A stretch of DNA of 64,000 nt from Bacteroidales bacterium (lineage in GTDB: Bacteria; Bacteroidota; Bacteroidia; Bacteroidales; P3), in the NCBI GenBank assembly GCA_017550405.1, contig JAFZPH010000049.1, positions 1 through 64,000 on the forward strand. The letters are read 5' to 3'. Position 1 is the stretch's first letter, and each line of letters starts with the position of its first letter. Position numbers and translations under genes: made by a program. The notes below the pieces were generated by a model. That model did not search any database and was not told the DNA's origin. It saw only the letters and a list, made by a program, of their open reading frames with translations. Positions 42,129 through 50,364 of this stretch are shown here, piece by piece.

Positions 42129-42584
42129 ATGACTAAAGTGACGATCCTTCCAAGCGAGTTTGGCCAAAGACTCGAATTGCAACTGGCCTCGGCGCTCAAA
42201 GCGGGATTCCCCTCGCCAGCCGAGGACTACGCCCACGAGGGGCTGGACTTCAACCGCGACCTGATACGCCATCCCGAAGCCACCTTCTACGGACGCGTGG
42301 ACGGCGACAGCATGATTGACGCCGGCATCAACGACGGCGACATTGCCGTTATCGACCGCTCGGTCGAGGCTCAAGACGGGGATGTGGTGGTTGCCTATGT
42401 CAACAACGAGTTCACCATCAAATATCTCGACCTCTCGCACAAATCCGACGGCTATATCGAACTGCGTCCTGCCAATAAGGACTACCACCCCATACGCATC
42501 GACATTACCGACGATTTCGAGGTATGGGGTGTAGTGGTGTGGACCATCCGCGCCTGGCATCCCGGTGGCAAGGGGGAGAACTGA
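42129..42584 (+). CDS. umuD: UmuD-like S24 peptidase
   Basis: The 151-residue protein matches UmuD: AGFPSPAEDY cleavage region, GDSMID with the catalytic Ser61, FTIKYL with Lys98, and the C-terminal VWGVVVWTIRAW. The scissile bond would be Ala25-Gly26 (as in LexA) instead of the Cys-Gly of Escherichia coli UmuD. Self-cleavage stimulated by RecA filaments would activate it as the accessory subunit of polymerase V. It starts at ATG 42129 and is followed by umuC after 7 bases. Confidence 0.92.
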   Translation: MTKVTILPSEFGQRLELQLASALKAGFPSPAEDYAHEGLDFNRDLIRHPEATFYGRVDGDSMIDAGINDGDIAVIDRSVEAQDGDVVVAYVNNEFTIKYLDLSHKSDGYIELRPANKDYHPIRIDITDDFEVWGVVVWTIRAWHPGGKGEN

Positions 42585-42591
42585 TACCACC

Positions 42592-43887
42592 ATGTACGGC
42601 ATCATCGACTGCGACAACTGCTATGTAAGCTGCGAACGGGTCTTCCGTCCCGACCTGAAGGGGAAGCCCGTGGTAGTGCTGTCCAACAACGACGGCTGCA
42701 TCGTGGCTCGCTCCAACGAAGCCAAACGCATGGGCATCAAAGCCGGTATGCCCTACTTCAAGCTCGCCGAGCAGTTCCCCGACGAAAAGATTGCCGTCTT
42801 CTCCTCCAACTACGAGCTCTACGGCGAACTGACCGCCCGCGTGGTGGACATCATCCGTCAGGAGGCCCCTCTCTATTTCCGCTACTCTATCGACGAGTGC
42901 TTTGTGATGCTGGACGGCATGGAGTCAATCGACCTGAAACAATGGGGCGAACGGCTGCACCGCCGCATAGCCCGCTCGGTGGGAGTGCCCGTCAGCATCG
43001 GCATCGCTCCCGACAAAACCCTGGCCAAGGTGGCCAGCCATTTTGCCAAACGTTACCCGGGCTACCGCCACTGCTGCCTTATCGACACCGACGAGAAACG
43101 CCGGAAAGCGTTGAAACTGTTCCCCATCGGCGATGTATGGGGAATAGGGCGCCGCTATGCTGCACGGCTGGAGAAGATGGGAATGCCCACCGCCTACGAC
43201 TTCGCCTCTATGTCGGCGGAATGGGTCAACGCCGAGTTCAACAATGTGGTAATCCTCCGCACCTGGGCCGAACTCAACGGCCGAGACTGCGTGCCCGACG
43301 AGGCCATGGCCAAGAAGAAAAGCATCTGCACCAGCCGGAGCTTCAACGGCATGATTACCGACCTCGAAGAACTGAAAGTACACGTCAGCAACTACGCCGC
43401 ACGCTGTGCCGAGAAACTACGCCAGCAGGACACTGTGGCCGCCATTGTGGCGGTGTTTCTCAACACCAACTTCTTCCGCGACGACCTGCCCCAGTATTGG
43501 CAGTTCCGCGAACAGACACTGCCCACCCCTACCAACTCTTCTATCCAGATAGTGAAAGCCGCCACCGACGTACTGACACAAATCTACAAACCCGGCTACA
43601 GATACAAGAAAGCGGGGGTGATAGTGATGGGCATATCCCCCTCGTCGCCGGTACAACTCAACCTCTTCGACCTCAATGCCGAGCAACTGCAACGGCTCAG
43701 AAAACTGGATGCCGTGGTCGACCGCATCAACCGCATCAACGGCACCGAGACCGTCATCCTCGCCTCCCAGCAGTATCGCCAACAGAACGACCAAGGCAAG
43801 AGCGAGGTCTTCGCCAACATCATCAAGCACGACTTCCGCAGCAAAAACCCCACCACCCGCTGGAGCGACATCATACGGCTGAAATAA
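42592..43887 (+). CDS. umuC: DNA polymerase V catalytic subunit UmuC
   Basis: The 431-residue Y-family polymerase has MYGIIDCDNCYVSCERVF, VVVLSNNDGCIVARSNEAK, the catalytic SIDECFVML, and the helix-hairpin-helix VWGIGRRYAARLEKMG. The C-terminal region carries the little-finger domain and the beta-clamp-like QLNLFD. It does error-prone translesion synthesis with UmuD'. The gene forms a two-gene operon with umuD. About 100 bases later an inverted repeat and then the thiamine promoter follow. Confidence 0.95.
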   Translation: MYGIIDCDNCYVSCERVFRPDLKGKPVVVLSNNDGCIVARSNEAKRMGIKAGMPYFKLAEQFPDEKIAVFSSNYELYGELTARVVDIIRQEAPLYFRYSIDECFVMLDGMESIDLKQWGERLHRRIARSVGVPVSIGIAPDKTLAKVASHFAKRYPGYRHCCLIDTDEKRRKALKLFPIGDVWGIGRRYAARLEKMGMPTAYDFASMSAEWVNAEFNNVVILRTWAELNGRDCVPDEAMAKKKSICTSRSFNGMITDLEELKVHVSNYAARCAEKLRQQDTVAAIVAVFLNTNFFRDDLPQYWQFREQTLPTPTNSSIQIVKAATDVLTQIYKPGYRYKKAGVIVMGISPSSPVQLNLFDLNAEQLQRLRKLDAVVDRINRINGTETVILASQQYRQQNDQGKSEVFANIIKHDFRSKNPTTRWSDIIRLK

Positions 43888-43985
43888 CTGCCGTTCCAAT
43901 GGGGCCTCAAGACAAAAGAATTGAAAAGGTAACATCTAAAAATTGCTCCCCTGAAAGAGAAAATCGTGATAATCATTATCGATTA

Positions 43986-44048
43986 TTTAACACGAATTGC
44001 CGTGTAATGACCATAAATTAATGACAATTAATGATAATTCGTGTTAAA
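43986..44048. repeat. Palindromic intergenic repeat (TTTAACACGAATT)
   Basis: A perfect 13-base inverted repeat (43986-43998 with 44036-44048) encloses a 37-base loop full of AATTAATGACAATTAATGA. A short hairpin CATTGC-AAA-GCAATG follows at 44065-44079. It lies between umuC and the TPP promoter and could end umuC transcription; similar palindromes are, to my recollection, common in Bacteroidales intergenic DNA. Confidence 0.75.
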
Positions 44049-44170
44049 ATATACCATGAATACTCATTGCAAAGCAATGTTATAAATTGAATAATTAGAG
44101 GTTGCCAAAAGTGAAAAGTGAAAAAGTGAGGAGGCATCTCGTCATTTTTCAATTTTTCAATCTTTTTTTG

Positions 44171-44178
44171 TATCTTTG
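44171..44178 (+). promoter_or_regulatory. -7 element of the thiamine-uptake operon
   Basis: TATCTTTG following TTTTTTTG, about 30 bases before the riboswitch. Confidence 0.75.
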
Positions 44179-44206
44179 CACTCGATTCCGAGCGGATGGA
44201 TATCGT

Positions 44207-44280
44207 TTAGGGGTGCTACAACTATTTGTGGCTGAGATTACACCCTCGAACCTGATCCGGATAATACCGGCGGAGGAAAC
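44207..44280 (+). promoter_or_regulatory. TPP riboswitch (THI element)
   Basis: The conserved thiamine-pyrophosphate aptamer blocks are in order: GGGGTGC, GGCTGAGATTACACCC, GAACCTGATCCGGATAATAC, CGGCGGAGGAA. The 3' end of the aptamer stands only a few bases before the ATG at 44285, so its GGAGGAA may double as the ribosome site. This implies direct translational repression when thiamine pyrophosphate is bound. The downstream genes are a TonB receptor and a PnuT-like transporter. Confidence 0.95.
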
Positions 44281-44284
44281 AACT

Positions 44285-46522
44285 ATGAAAAAACAAAACA
44301 ACACCTGTGGCCGCTATCAATTCAAGGCCACCAGTCCCCGTGCCAAGCAGATGATAGCCTGCTGCGCACTGACCGCAACCCTATTTTGCGGCAGCCTTGC
44401 AGCCCAAACACCTCAGCGCGACACCGTGCGTACACTCGACGAGGTGATCATACGGGATGCTCGCGTGAGCAACAAGGCACCGTTGACCACTTCCACCGTT
44501 GGCCGCGACGAGCTGGACGATGCCCGCGGCAACGTGAGCCTGCCCTACATGCTGGAAACCCAGCCCTCGGTGGTGGCATCGGGCGAGAACGGCACCGTGG
44601 GTGCCACAGCACTGCGCATCCGTGGTGTCGACGCTACACGTATCAACGTCAACATCAACGGCATCACCCTCAACGACCCCGAGAGCCAGACCGTCTTTTG
44701 GTACAACATCCCCAATCTTGGGGGCATGGCCGAGAGCATGCAGATTCAGCGCGGCGTGGGAGCCTCGACGGGTGGCAGCCCCGCCTTCGGCGCAGCCATC
44801 AACCTGCAAACGCTCAACGCCCAAAGCAAGCCATACGGCTCGACCGACATCGGCTTCGGCAGCTGGAACACCAAACAGTACAACATCAATGCCGGTACGG
44901 GCATCATGAAGAGCGGCCTCAGTTTCGACTTCGCCTACAGCGGGCTGACCAGCGACGGTTTCCTGCGCGGCGGCGGGACCGACCAGCAGAGTTTCTTCGG
45001 CAGCGCTTCGTGGTACAGCAAACGCACCCTCGTCAAACTGCTCACCATCATCGGCAGCCAGACCACGGGCATCACCTGGGACGGCGCCGACAGCTCCGAC
45101 CTGAACCGCGACCCGCGTTACAACCCCTCGGGCGAATACAACATGGACGGCAAAGTGATGTACTATCCCAACGAGACCGACAACTACTGGCAGCGACACT
45201 ACCAGCTCTACGTGTCGCACCTGCTCACCGACAGCTGGAGCATCAAGGCAGCCTTGAACTTCACCCACGGCGACGGCTACTACGAGCAATACAAGGCCGA
45301 CAAAAAATTCTCGAAATACGCTATGGACCGCAGCGGAAAGAGCGACTTTGTCACCCGCAAGCAGATGGACAACAACGGCATCACAGGCAACGTGGCGGCC
45401 AACTACAACGGCGAGAAGCTGACTTTCACGGCAGGCAACACATTGCTCTATTTCGACGGCTTCCACTTCGGCAACGTTATCTGGGTGCGCGACACGGCGG
45501 CACACATGGCGAATCCCTACGAGTGGTACCGCTACAACGGCACCAAGGTGGACAACAACGTGTACGCCAAGGCCACCTACGATTTCTCCAGCAACCTGAA
45601 CGCCTACGCCGACCTGCAGCTGCGCACGGTGAACTACAAACTGCGCGGCACAGCCGACGACCTCTTCACCATGGACTTTAACCAGAACTACCTCTTCTTC
45701 AACCCCAAGGCAGGCGTGAACTACCGCATCGACGACCACCAGCGCACCTACTTCGTGGCCGGCATCTCCAACCGCGAACCCACCAAGAGCGACATCAAGG
45801 ACGCCATAGGCAACGGCGACACCGTGAAGGCCGAAACCCTTCTCGACCTCGAACTGGGCTACCGGATTGCCCGCAGCCACTGGAGTTTCTCGGCCAACCT
45901 CTACGCCATGCTCTACAAAGACCAGCTGACCCCCAACGGCAACATCAGCAGCAGCGGCTACTCGCTCATGGAGAACGTCGACAAGAGCTACCGCCTCGGC
46001 ATCGAACTGCAGGGTGGCGCACGGGTGACCGACTGGTTGAGCATGGACGCCAACCTCACCCTGAGCACCAACAAAGTCATCGACTACACCTTCGCCGACT
46101 TTGCCGACGGCAACGATAACCCCCACATGACCACCCGCAACACCGACCTGGCCCTCTCGCCCTCCCTTGTCGGAGCCGCCATCGCCACCTTCACCCCCTT
46201 CCGTGGCGCCAAGCTGCAGCTGATAGGCAAATACGTAGGCAAGCAATATGCCGACAACACCAGCCGCGAGTGCTACGCCATCGACCCCTACTTCCTGCTC
46301 AACCTGCGCGCCTCCTACACCTGGTACCTGCAGGGCGGCAACGAGATAGAAGCCCAGCTCACCGTCAACAACCTGCTCGACCACCACTACCGCCTCAGCG
46401 CATGGGTGGGCGACTGGAGCGACGACTGGAGCAGCGAGACAGCAGTCTACTATTACCACAGACGCGGCTGGCTGCAGCAGCCCGGCAGAAACTTTATGGC
46501 AAGAGTGCTGTACAGGTTTTAA
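44285..46522 (+). CDS. TonB-dependent receptor under TPP riboswitch control (thiamine uptake)
   Basis: The 745-residue protein has a signal peptide (LTATLFCGSLAAQ), a TonB box-like VRTLDEVIIRDAR, a plug domain (VSLPYMLETQPSVVASGENG, ALRIRGVDATRINVNINGI, PESQTVFWYNIPNL) and a long barrel ending in an aromatic residue (ARVLYRF). The ATG at 44285 follows the TPP riboswitch directly. I infer that it carries thiamine or a precursor across the outer membrane. The next gene, a PnuT-like permease, handles inner-membrane uptake. Confidence 0.93.
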   Translation: MKKQNNTCGRYQFKATSPRAKQMIACCALTATLFCGSLAAQTPQRDTVRTLDEVIIRDARVSNKAPLTTSTVGRDELDDARGNVSLPYMLETQPSVVASGENGTVGATALRIRGVDATRINVNINGITLNDPESQTVFWYNIPNLGGMAESMQIQRGVGASTGGSPAFGAAINLQTLNAQSKPYGSTDIGFGSWNTKQYNINAGTGIMKSGLSFDFAYSGLTSDGFLRGGGTDQQSFFGSASWYSKRTLVKLLTIIGSQTTGITWDGADSSDLNRDPRYNPSGEYNMDGKVMYYPNETDNYWQRHYQLYVSHLLTDSWSIKAALNFTHGDGYYEQYKADKKFSKYAMDRSGKSDFVTRKQMDNNGITGNVAANYNGEKLTFTAGNTLLYFDGFHFGNVIWVRDTAAHMANPYEWYRYNGTKVDNNVYAKATYDFSSNLNAYADLQLRTVNYKLRGTADDLFTMDFNQNYLFFNPKAGVNYRIDDHQRTYFVAGISNREPTKSDIKDAIGNGDTVKAETLLDLELGYRIARSHWSFSANLYAMLYKDQLTPNGNISSSGYSLMENVDKSYRLGIELQGGARVTDWLSMDANLTLSTNKVIDYTFADFADGNDNPHMTTRNTDLALSPSLVGAAIATFTPFRGAKLQLIGKYVGKQYADNTSRECYAIDPYFLLNLRASYTWYLQGGNEIEAQLTVNNLLDHHYRLSAWVGDWSDDWSSETAVYYYHRRGWLQQPGRNFMARVLYRF

Positions 46523-46543
46523 CTAATCAGTAAAACTGGCAAG

Positions 46544-47116
46544 ATGAACCCCGTTGAAGTCATCGGAGCAGCCATCGGTCTGGCCTATATCATCAGCGAA
46601 TATAGGGCAGACCGGTGGTTCTGGCCCCTCAGCCTGCTGATGTCGGTGTTCTACATCGTCATCGACTTCACCTCGGGCATCTACGCCAACGGCGCCATCT
46701 GCTGCTACAACTTCGTCATGTCCGTCTACGGTCTGCTGGTATGGCGGGGCATCGTGCAGAGCAAAGACCGCACCGAGCGTCCCGTCAGCTCCTGTCCAGC
46801 GCGTTTCCTGCCGTGGATTATTGCCGTGGTGGCAACCCTCTCCGTAGTGCTGTGGTGGGTTCTCCGCACCTTGGGCGAAAGCCAGTACCCCGTGCTCGAC
46901 GGCGTCTCCTCGGCCCTCTCCATCATGGCCATGTGGATGCTCTCGCAGAAATACTGGCAGCAGTGGATACTGTGGCTCATCGTCGAGCCCATCATGATAA
47001 CGCTCTTCTGGCTCACGGGCAACTATGCCTCGGCGGTGCTATATGTAGTCTTCGAGGTATTCTGCATCATGGGCATCGTCCGCTGGCGCCGCCTTGCCCG
47101 CAACCAACAGCAGTGA
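46544..47116 (+). CDS. pnuT: PnuT-like thiamine transporter (PnuC family)
   Basis: The 190-residue protein has about seven membrane helices and the PnuC-family signature (EYRADRWFWPLSLLMSVFY, YNFVMSVYGLLVWRG, SQKYWQQWILWLIVEP). PnuC homologues in TPP-riboswitch operons are thiamine transporters (PnuT). It lies 21 bases after the receptor gene and shares its riboswitch. Together the pair moves thiamine across both membranes, TonB-powered at the outer membrane and facilitated at the inner one. Confidence 0.88.
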   Translation: MNPVEVIGAAIGLAYIISEYRADRWFWPLSLLMSVFYIVIDFTSGIYANGAICCYNFVMSVYGLLVWRGIVQSKDRTERPVSSCPARFLPWIIAVVATLSVVLWWVLRTLGESQYPVLDGVSSALSIMAMWMLSQKYWQQWILWLIVEPIMITLFWLTGNYASAVLYVVFEVFCIMGIVRWRRLARNQQQ

Positions 47117-47189
47117 CCGTCCGTCCTTTCGACACGATCCCTATATATGTTCTGCCTACCCGCCCTGCGCCGTGGAGCGGCAACGATTT

Positions 47190-47209
47190 CCCCTCGCTAC
47201 GGAGAGGGG
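47190..47209 (+). terminator. Possible hairpin after the thiamine operon
   Basis: CCCCTC pairs with GAGGGG around GCTACGGA. No U-run follows, so termination is uncertain. The 440-base gap (47117-47556) otherwise holds the two palindromes at 47405-47469, the purD hairpin, and no gene I can support. Confidence 0.4.
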
Positions 47210-47404
47210 CCGTTCAATCCTGCATTGTTATAGTATCGTTATAGCATCGTTACTCGAAATGATAAAGGATATCAAGCCGGGAAGCAGGCAGCATCGAGCC
47301 GTGATTGAACGACCCAAGTGGGGATAAACCCAAATCGGTCATCAGGAAACCGAAAACACCTACAGAGTATCTGCCTAATCGTGCAATGCATGGGGAATAT
47401 TCCT

Positions 47405-47469
47405 GCCCCGTAGGGGCTTTCGTTTAATAGCATATCACGTTGTTATACAGACATATTCTCCGTAGGAGA
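47405..47469. repeat. Two GTA-loop palindromes with covarying stems
   Basis: GCCCC-GTA-GGGGC followed by TTTCG (47405-47422) and TCTCC-GTA-GGAGA followed by TTTCG (47457-47474) share loop and tail while the stems differ but stay paired. This looks like a small structured repeat family rather than a chance palindrome. Confidence 0.65.
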
Positions 47470-47511
47470 TTTCGAATAGGTATATTCCAATGACCGATTG
47501 GGGATAAAGCA

Positions 47512-47550
47512 ACGGGCGACAAGCCTAATCACTATTCACTTGTCACCCGT
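47512..47550 (-). terminator. Hairpin after purD
   Basis: ACGGG(C)GACAAG pairs with CTTGTC(A)CCCGT, 7 bases past the purD stop on the complement strand. No long U-run follows. Confidence 0.6.
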
Positions 47551-47556
47551 CACCAA

Positions 47557-48867
47557 TCATACGAGCATCTTGAGGAGGTCCTGACCTATGTCGCGGCGGA
47601 AATAGCAGTCCTCCCAGCTGATTTTGGCCAATTCCTGATAGGACTTAAGCATGGCCATGGGCATGGAGTCGGCCAGCGATGTGACGCACAGCACACGTCC
47701 GCCGGAGGTGACCAGCGTGCCGTCGTCGGCCAGCTTGGTGCCGGCATGGAACACCTGGCAGTCGGTTACCTGTTCCACCCCATGGATGGGCTTGCCTTTG
47801 GCGTAATGGCCGGGATAGCCGCCGGAGACCATCATCACGCAGGCAGCTGCGCGGGGGTCGACAGTGAGCTCGGTCTGCTGAAGGTTGCCACGCCACACAC
47901 GTTCGAACAAGTCGACCACATCGGACGTGATACGTGGGAAGACACATTCGGTTTCGGGGTCGCCCATGCGGACGTTGTACTCTATCACATAGGGGTCAAG
48001 CTCGCCCGTAGCCTTGTCGGCGACAGCCATCAGTCCGACGAAGATAAAGCCCTTGTATGCGATGCCGTCGCGGCTCAATCCGCGCACCGTGGGCGCCACA
48101 ATGCGTTCCTCCACCTTCTGCATGAAACGCTTGTCGGCGAAGTGTACGGGACTCACCGAACCCATGCCGCCGGTGTTGAGGCCGGTGTCGCCCTCGCCGA
48201 TGCGCTTATAGTCCTTGGCGGTGGGCAGGATCTTGTAATGCTTGCCGTCGGTCAGCACAAAGACACTCAGCTCAACGCCGTCGAGGTACTGCTCCACCAC
48301 CACCTTCGCGGAGGCCTGCCCGAACTTACCCTCGAGCATGGCGCGCAACTCGTGCCGTGCCTCGTCGAGGTTGTCCAGTATCAGCACCCCCTTGCCTGCC
48401 GCCAGGCCGTCGGCCTTGAGCACGTAAGGCGCCTGAAGGGTGCCGAGGAACGCCTCGCCCTCCGCCGCCTCGCTTGCAGCAAACGAGCGGTAGGCTGCCG
48501 TTGGGATACCGTGGCGCTGCATAAACTGCTTGGCGAAATCCTTGCTGCCCTCCAGCTGTGCGCCCGCCTTGCCGGGGCCGACCACCATCACATTGCGGAG
48601 GTCGCTGTTGGAGGCGAAAAAGTCGGTCACCCCCGCCACCAGCGGCGCCTCGGGACCCACCACGAGCATTTCGATGTGGTGCTCATGCACCACAGTGCGC
48701 AAAGCCTCGAAATCCAACGGGTCCACATCCACATTGCAGCATTTATTCACGCGGGCCGTACCGGCGTTGCCGGGAGCCACAAACAGGGCGGAGCAGCGCT
48801 CGCTCTCCGCAATACGGCAGGCTATAGCATGTTCGCGCCCACCTGATCCAATAAGAAGAATATTCAT
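47557..48867 (-). CDS. purD: Phosphoribosylamine-glycine ligase
   Basis: The 436-residue GARS enzyme joins phosphoribosylamine and glycine in purine synthesis. The true start is 48867, giving MNILLIGSGGREHAIA; a longer open frame upstream would add unlike sequence. ATP-grasp hallmarks follow: GPGKAGAQLEGSKDFAKQFM, VLKADGLAAGKGV, and the C-terminal RMGDPETECVFPR. It is transcribed from the divergent promoter region shared with pth and has a hairpin after its stop. Confidence 0.95.
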   Translation of the reverse strand: MNILLIGSGGREHAIACRIAESERCSALFVAPGNAGTARVNKCCNVDVDPLDFEALRTVVHEHHIEMLVVGPEAPLVAGVTDFFASNSDLRNVMVVGPGKAGAQLEGSKDFAKQFMQRHGIPTAAYRSFAASEAAEGEAFLGTLQAPYVLKADGLAAGKGVLILDNLDEARHELRAMLEGKFGQASAKVVVEQYLDGVELSVFVLTDGKHYKILPTAKDYKRIGEGDTGLNTGGMGSVSPVHFADKRFMQKVEERIVAPTVRGLSRDGIAYKGFIFVGLMAVADKATGELDPYVIEYNVRMGDPETECVFPRITSDVVDLFERVWRGNLQQTELTVDPRAAACVMMVSGGYPGHYAKGKPIHGVEQVTDCQVFHAGTKLADDGTLVTSGGRVLCVTSLADSMPMAMLKSYQELAKISWEDCYFRRDIGQDLLKMLV

Positions 48868-48891
48868 ATCGACAAGGTTAAAAACAAAATG

Positions 48892-48899
48892 CAAAGATA
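48892..48899 (-). promoter_or_regulatory. -7 element of purD
   Basis: On the complement TATCTTTG, 25 bases before the purD start. Confidence 0.65.
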
Positions 48900-48998
48900 C
48901 GAAAAAAAAACCGAACACAAGAAAAAAACAGCTGCCCTTTACAGCGTCAACAGCAAAATATAAAAAAGGAAAACACCTGCCAATCAAAAAAAAAGTCG

Positions 48999-49006
48999 TA
49001 ACTTTG
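48999..49006 (+). promoter_or_regulatory. -7 element of the pth operon
   Basis: TAACTTTG in AAAAGTCGTAACTTTGCAGAC; the A-tract and GTCG context resembles the 2373-2407 repeat. It is 19 bases before the first possible pth start (49025). Confidence 0.65.
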
Positions 49007-49024
49007 CAGACCGATAGCAAACAG

Positions 49025-49645
49025 ATGGAATGGATTAAAAAACTGCTTGGAGGCTGCAAACCAGCCCCATGCGAAGAAGATAGCATGAAATACCTCATAG
49101 CGGGACTTGGCAACGTGGGCGCCGAATACCAAGGCACCCGCCACAATATCGGTTTCATGGTGGCAGATGCTTTGGCAAAACAGGCCGACGCCCCATGGTC
49201 GCTTGAACGGCGCGCCTACCGCACCGAATATCGTCTGCGCGGACGCACCGTGGTCATCATCAAACCCACCACCTACATGAACCTCAGCGGCGAGGCTGTG
49301 CGCTATTGGCTGCAGGCCGAGCGCATCCCCCTGACCAACCTGCTGGTGGTGGTGGACGACATCGCCCTGCCCTTGGGCACCCTGCGCATGAAAAAGCAGG
49401 GCAGCGGAGGCGGCCACAACGGACTCAAAAACATCGAGTCGCTCCTTGGCACCACCGACTATTGCCGCCTGCGCATAGGGGTAGGCAACAATTTCGGCCG
49501 TGGCCAACAGATAGATTATGTGCTCGGCACCTTTACCCCCGACGAGGAAGCTGTCATCCACCCCCGCATCGAGACCGCATGCAAGGCCGTGGAGGCGTTC
49601 GTCACCCTCGGTCCCGACCGCGCCATGAATTCCTACAACAAATGA
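49025..49645 (+). CDS. pth: Peptidyl-tRNA hydrolase
   Basis: The enzyme recycles peptidyl-tRNA. Motifs include YLIAGLGNVGAEYQGTRHNIGFMV (catalytic His within RHN), KPTTYMNLSGEAVRYW, VVVDDIALPLGTLR and GSGGGHNGLKNIE. Two starts are possible: 49025 adds 20 residues before the standard N terminus, while 49085 gives the usual length and has GAAGAAG just ahead. The promoter at 48999 leaves only a very short leader for the upstream start, so 49085 is a serious alternative. The stop overlaps coaX as ATGA. Confidence 0.93.
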   Translation: MEWIKKLLGGCKPAPCEEDSMKYLIAGLGNVGAEYQGTRHNIGFMVADALAKQADAPWSLERRAYRTEYRLRGRTVVIIKPTTYMNLSGEAVRYWLQAERIPLTNLLVVVDDIALPLGTLRMKKQGSGGGHNGLKNIESLLGTTDYCRLRIGVGNNFGRGQQIDYVLGTFTPDEEAVIHPRIETACKAVEAFVTLGPDRAMNSYNK

Positions 49646-50364
49646 ACCTGACGCTCGACATAGGCAACACCCGTATCAAGTGGGCCCTCTTCCAAGGGGA
49701 CACACTGGCGGACCACGGTGTCACCACCACGGAGGGGCTTGCCCTCCTCTGCGGAGAAATGGAGTGGCAACGTGCCATCGTCTGCGCCTCGGGCAATGCC
49801 GACCTGCGTCCCCTTACCCTTACCGGGCGTCCGGTGCACCTGCTTTCGCACGCCTCGAGACTGCCCATCGCCATCGACTACGCCACCCCCGAGACCTTGG
49901 GGGCCGACCGCATCGCCTCGGCTTGCGGTGCCTGGCGGCTTCACCCCCACGCCAACAGCCTTATCATCGATGCTGGCACCTGCATCACGGTCGACTTTGT
50001 CGATGCCTCCGGCACCTACCGCGGAGGGGCTATCCTGCCGGGGATTGATATGAAATTCCATGCCCTGCATACTTTTACGGCCCGATTGCCGTTATTAGAG
50101 AATGTGACAGGGGAACAAAATGTGGTAACCGGAAGAAGCACAGACCAGTCGATACTGGCTGGCGTGCTGACGGCCACCCGTTTTGCGGTAGCAGGATTCG
50201 TCCGTCACTACCGCTCCCTTCATGGCCAGGTGAACGTGCTCGTTACCGGTGGCGACGCCGAAAGGCTGGTAGAAGAAGGCACTTTGGCGCGGCTGACCGT
50301 CGAACGTCATCCCAGCCTGGTGCTGACAGGACTCAACGAGATACTGAAAGAAAATGAAAAATAG
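49642..50364 (+). CDS. coaX: Type III pantothenate kinase
   Basis: The 240-residue protein starts with the ASKHA-fold LTLDIGNTRIKWALF, and has TLGADRIASACGA, IIDAGTCITVDFVD (phosphate 2 motif) and GGAILPGIDMKFHALHTFTARLP, all typical of CoaX. It phosphorylates pantothenate in the first step of coenzyme A synthesis. It is coupled to pth by ATGA and overlaps the following outer-membrane gene by 11 bases. Confidence 0.93.
   Translation: MNLTLDIGNTRIKWALFQGDTLADHGVTTTEGLALLCGEMEWQRAIVCASGNADLRPLTLTGRPVHLLSHASRLPIAIDYATPETLGADRIASACGAWRLHPHANSLIIDAGTCITVDFVDASGTYRGGAILPGIDMKFHALHTFTARLPLLENVTGEQNVVTGRSTDQSILAGVLTATRFAVAGFVRHYRSLHGQVNVLVTGGDAERLVEEGTLARLTVERHPSLVLTGLNEILKENEK

Noticed and set aside
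44065..44079. tRNA- or terminator-like stem CATTGC-AAA-GCAATG
   Set aside because: Six-base stem only, no U-run and no tRNA features; kept as part of the palindromic region.
44381..46459. A nearly 700-codon open frame on the complement of the TonB receptor gene
   Set aside because: It is an antisense shadow in GC-rich sequence: Val/Gly/Ala-rich, no domain, no promoter or start context, fully covered by a well-supported receptor.
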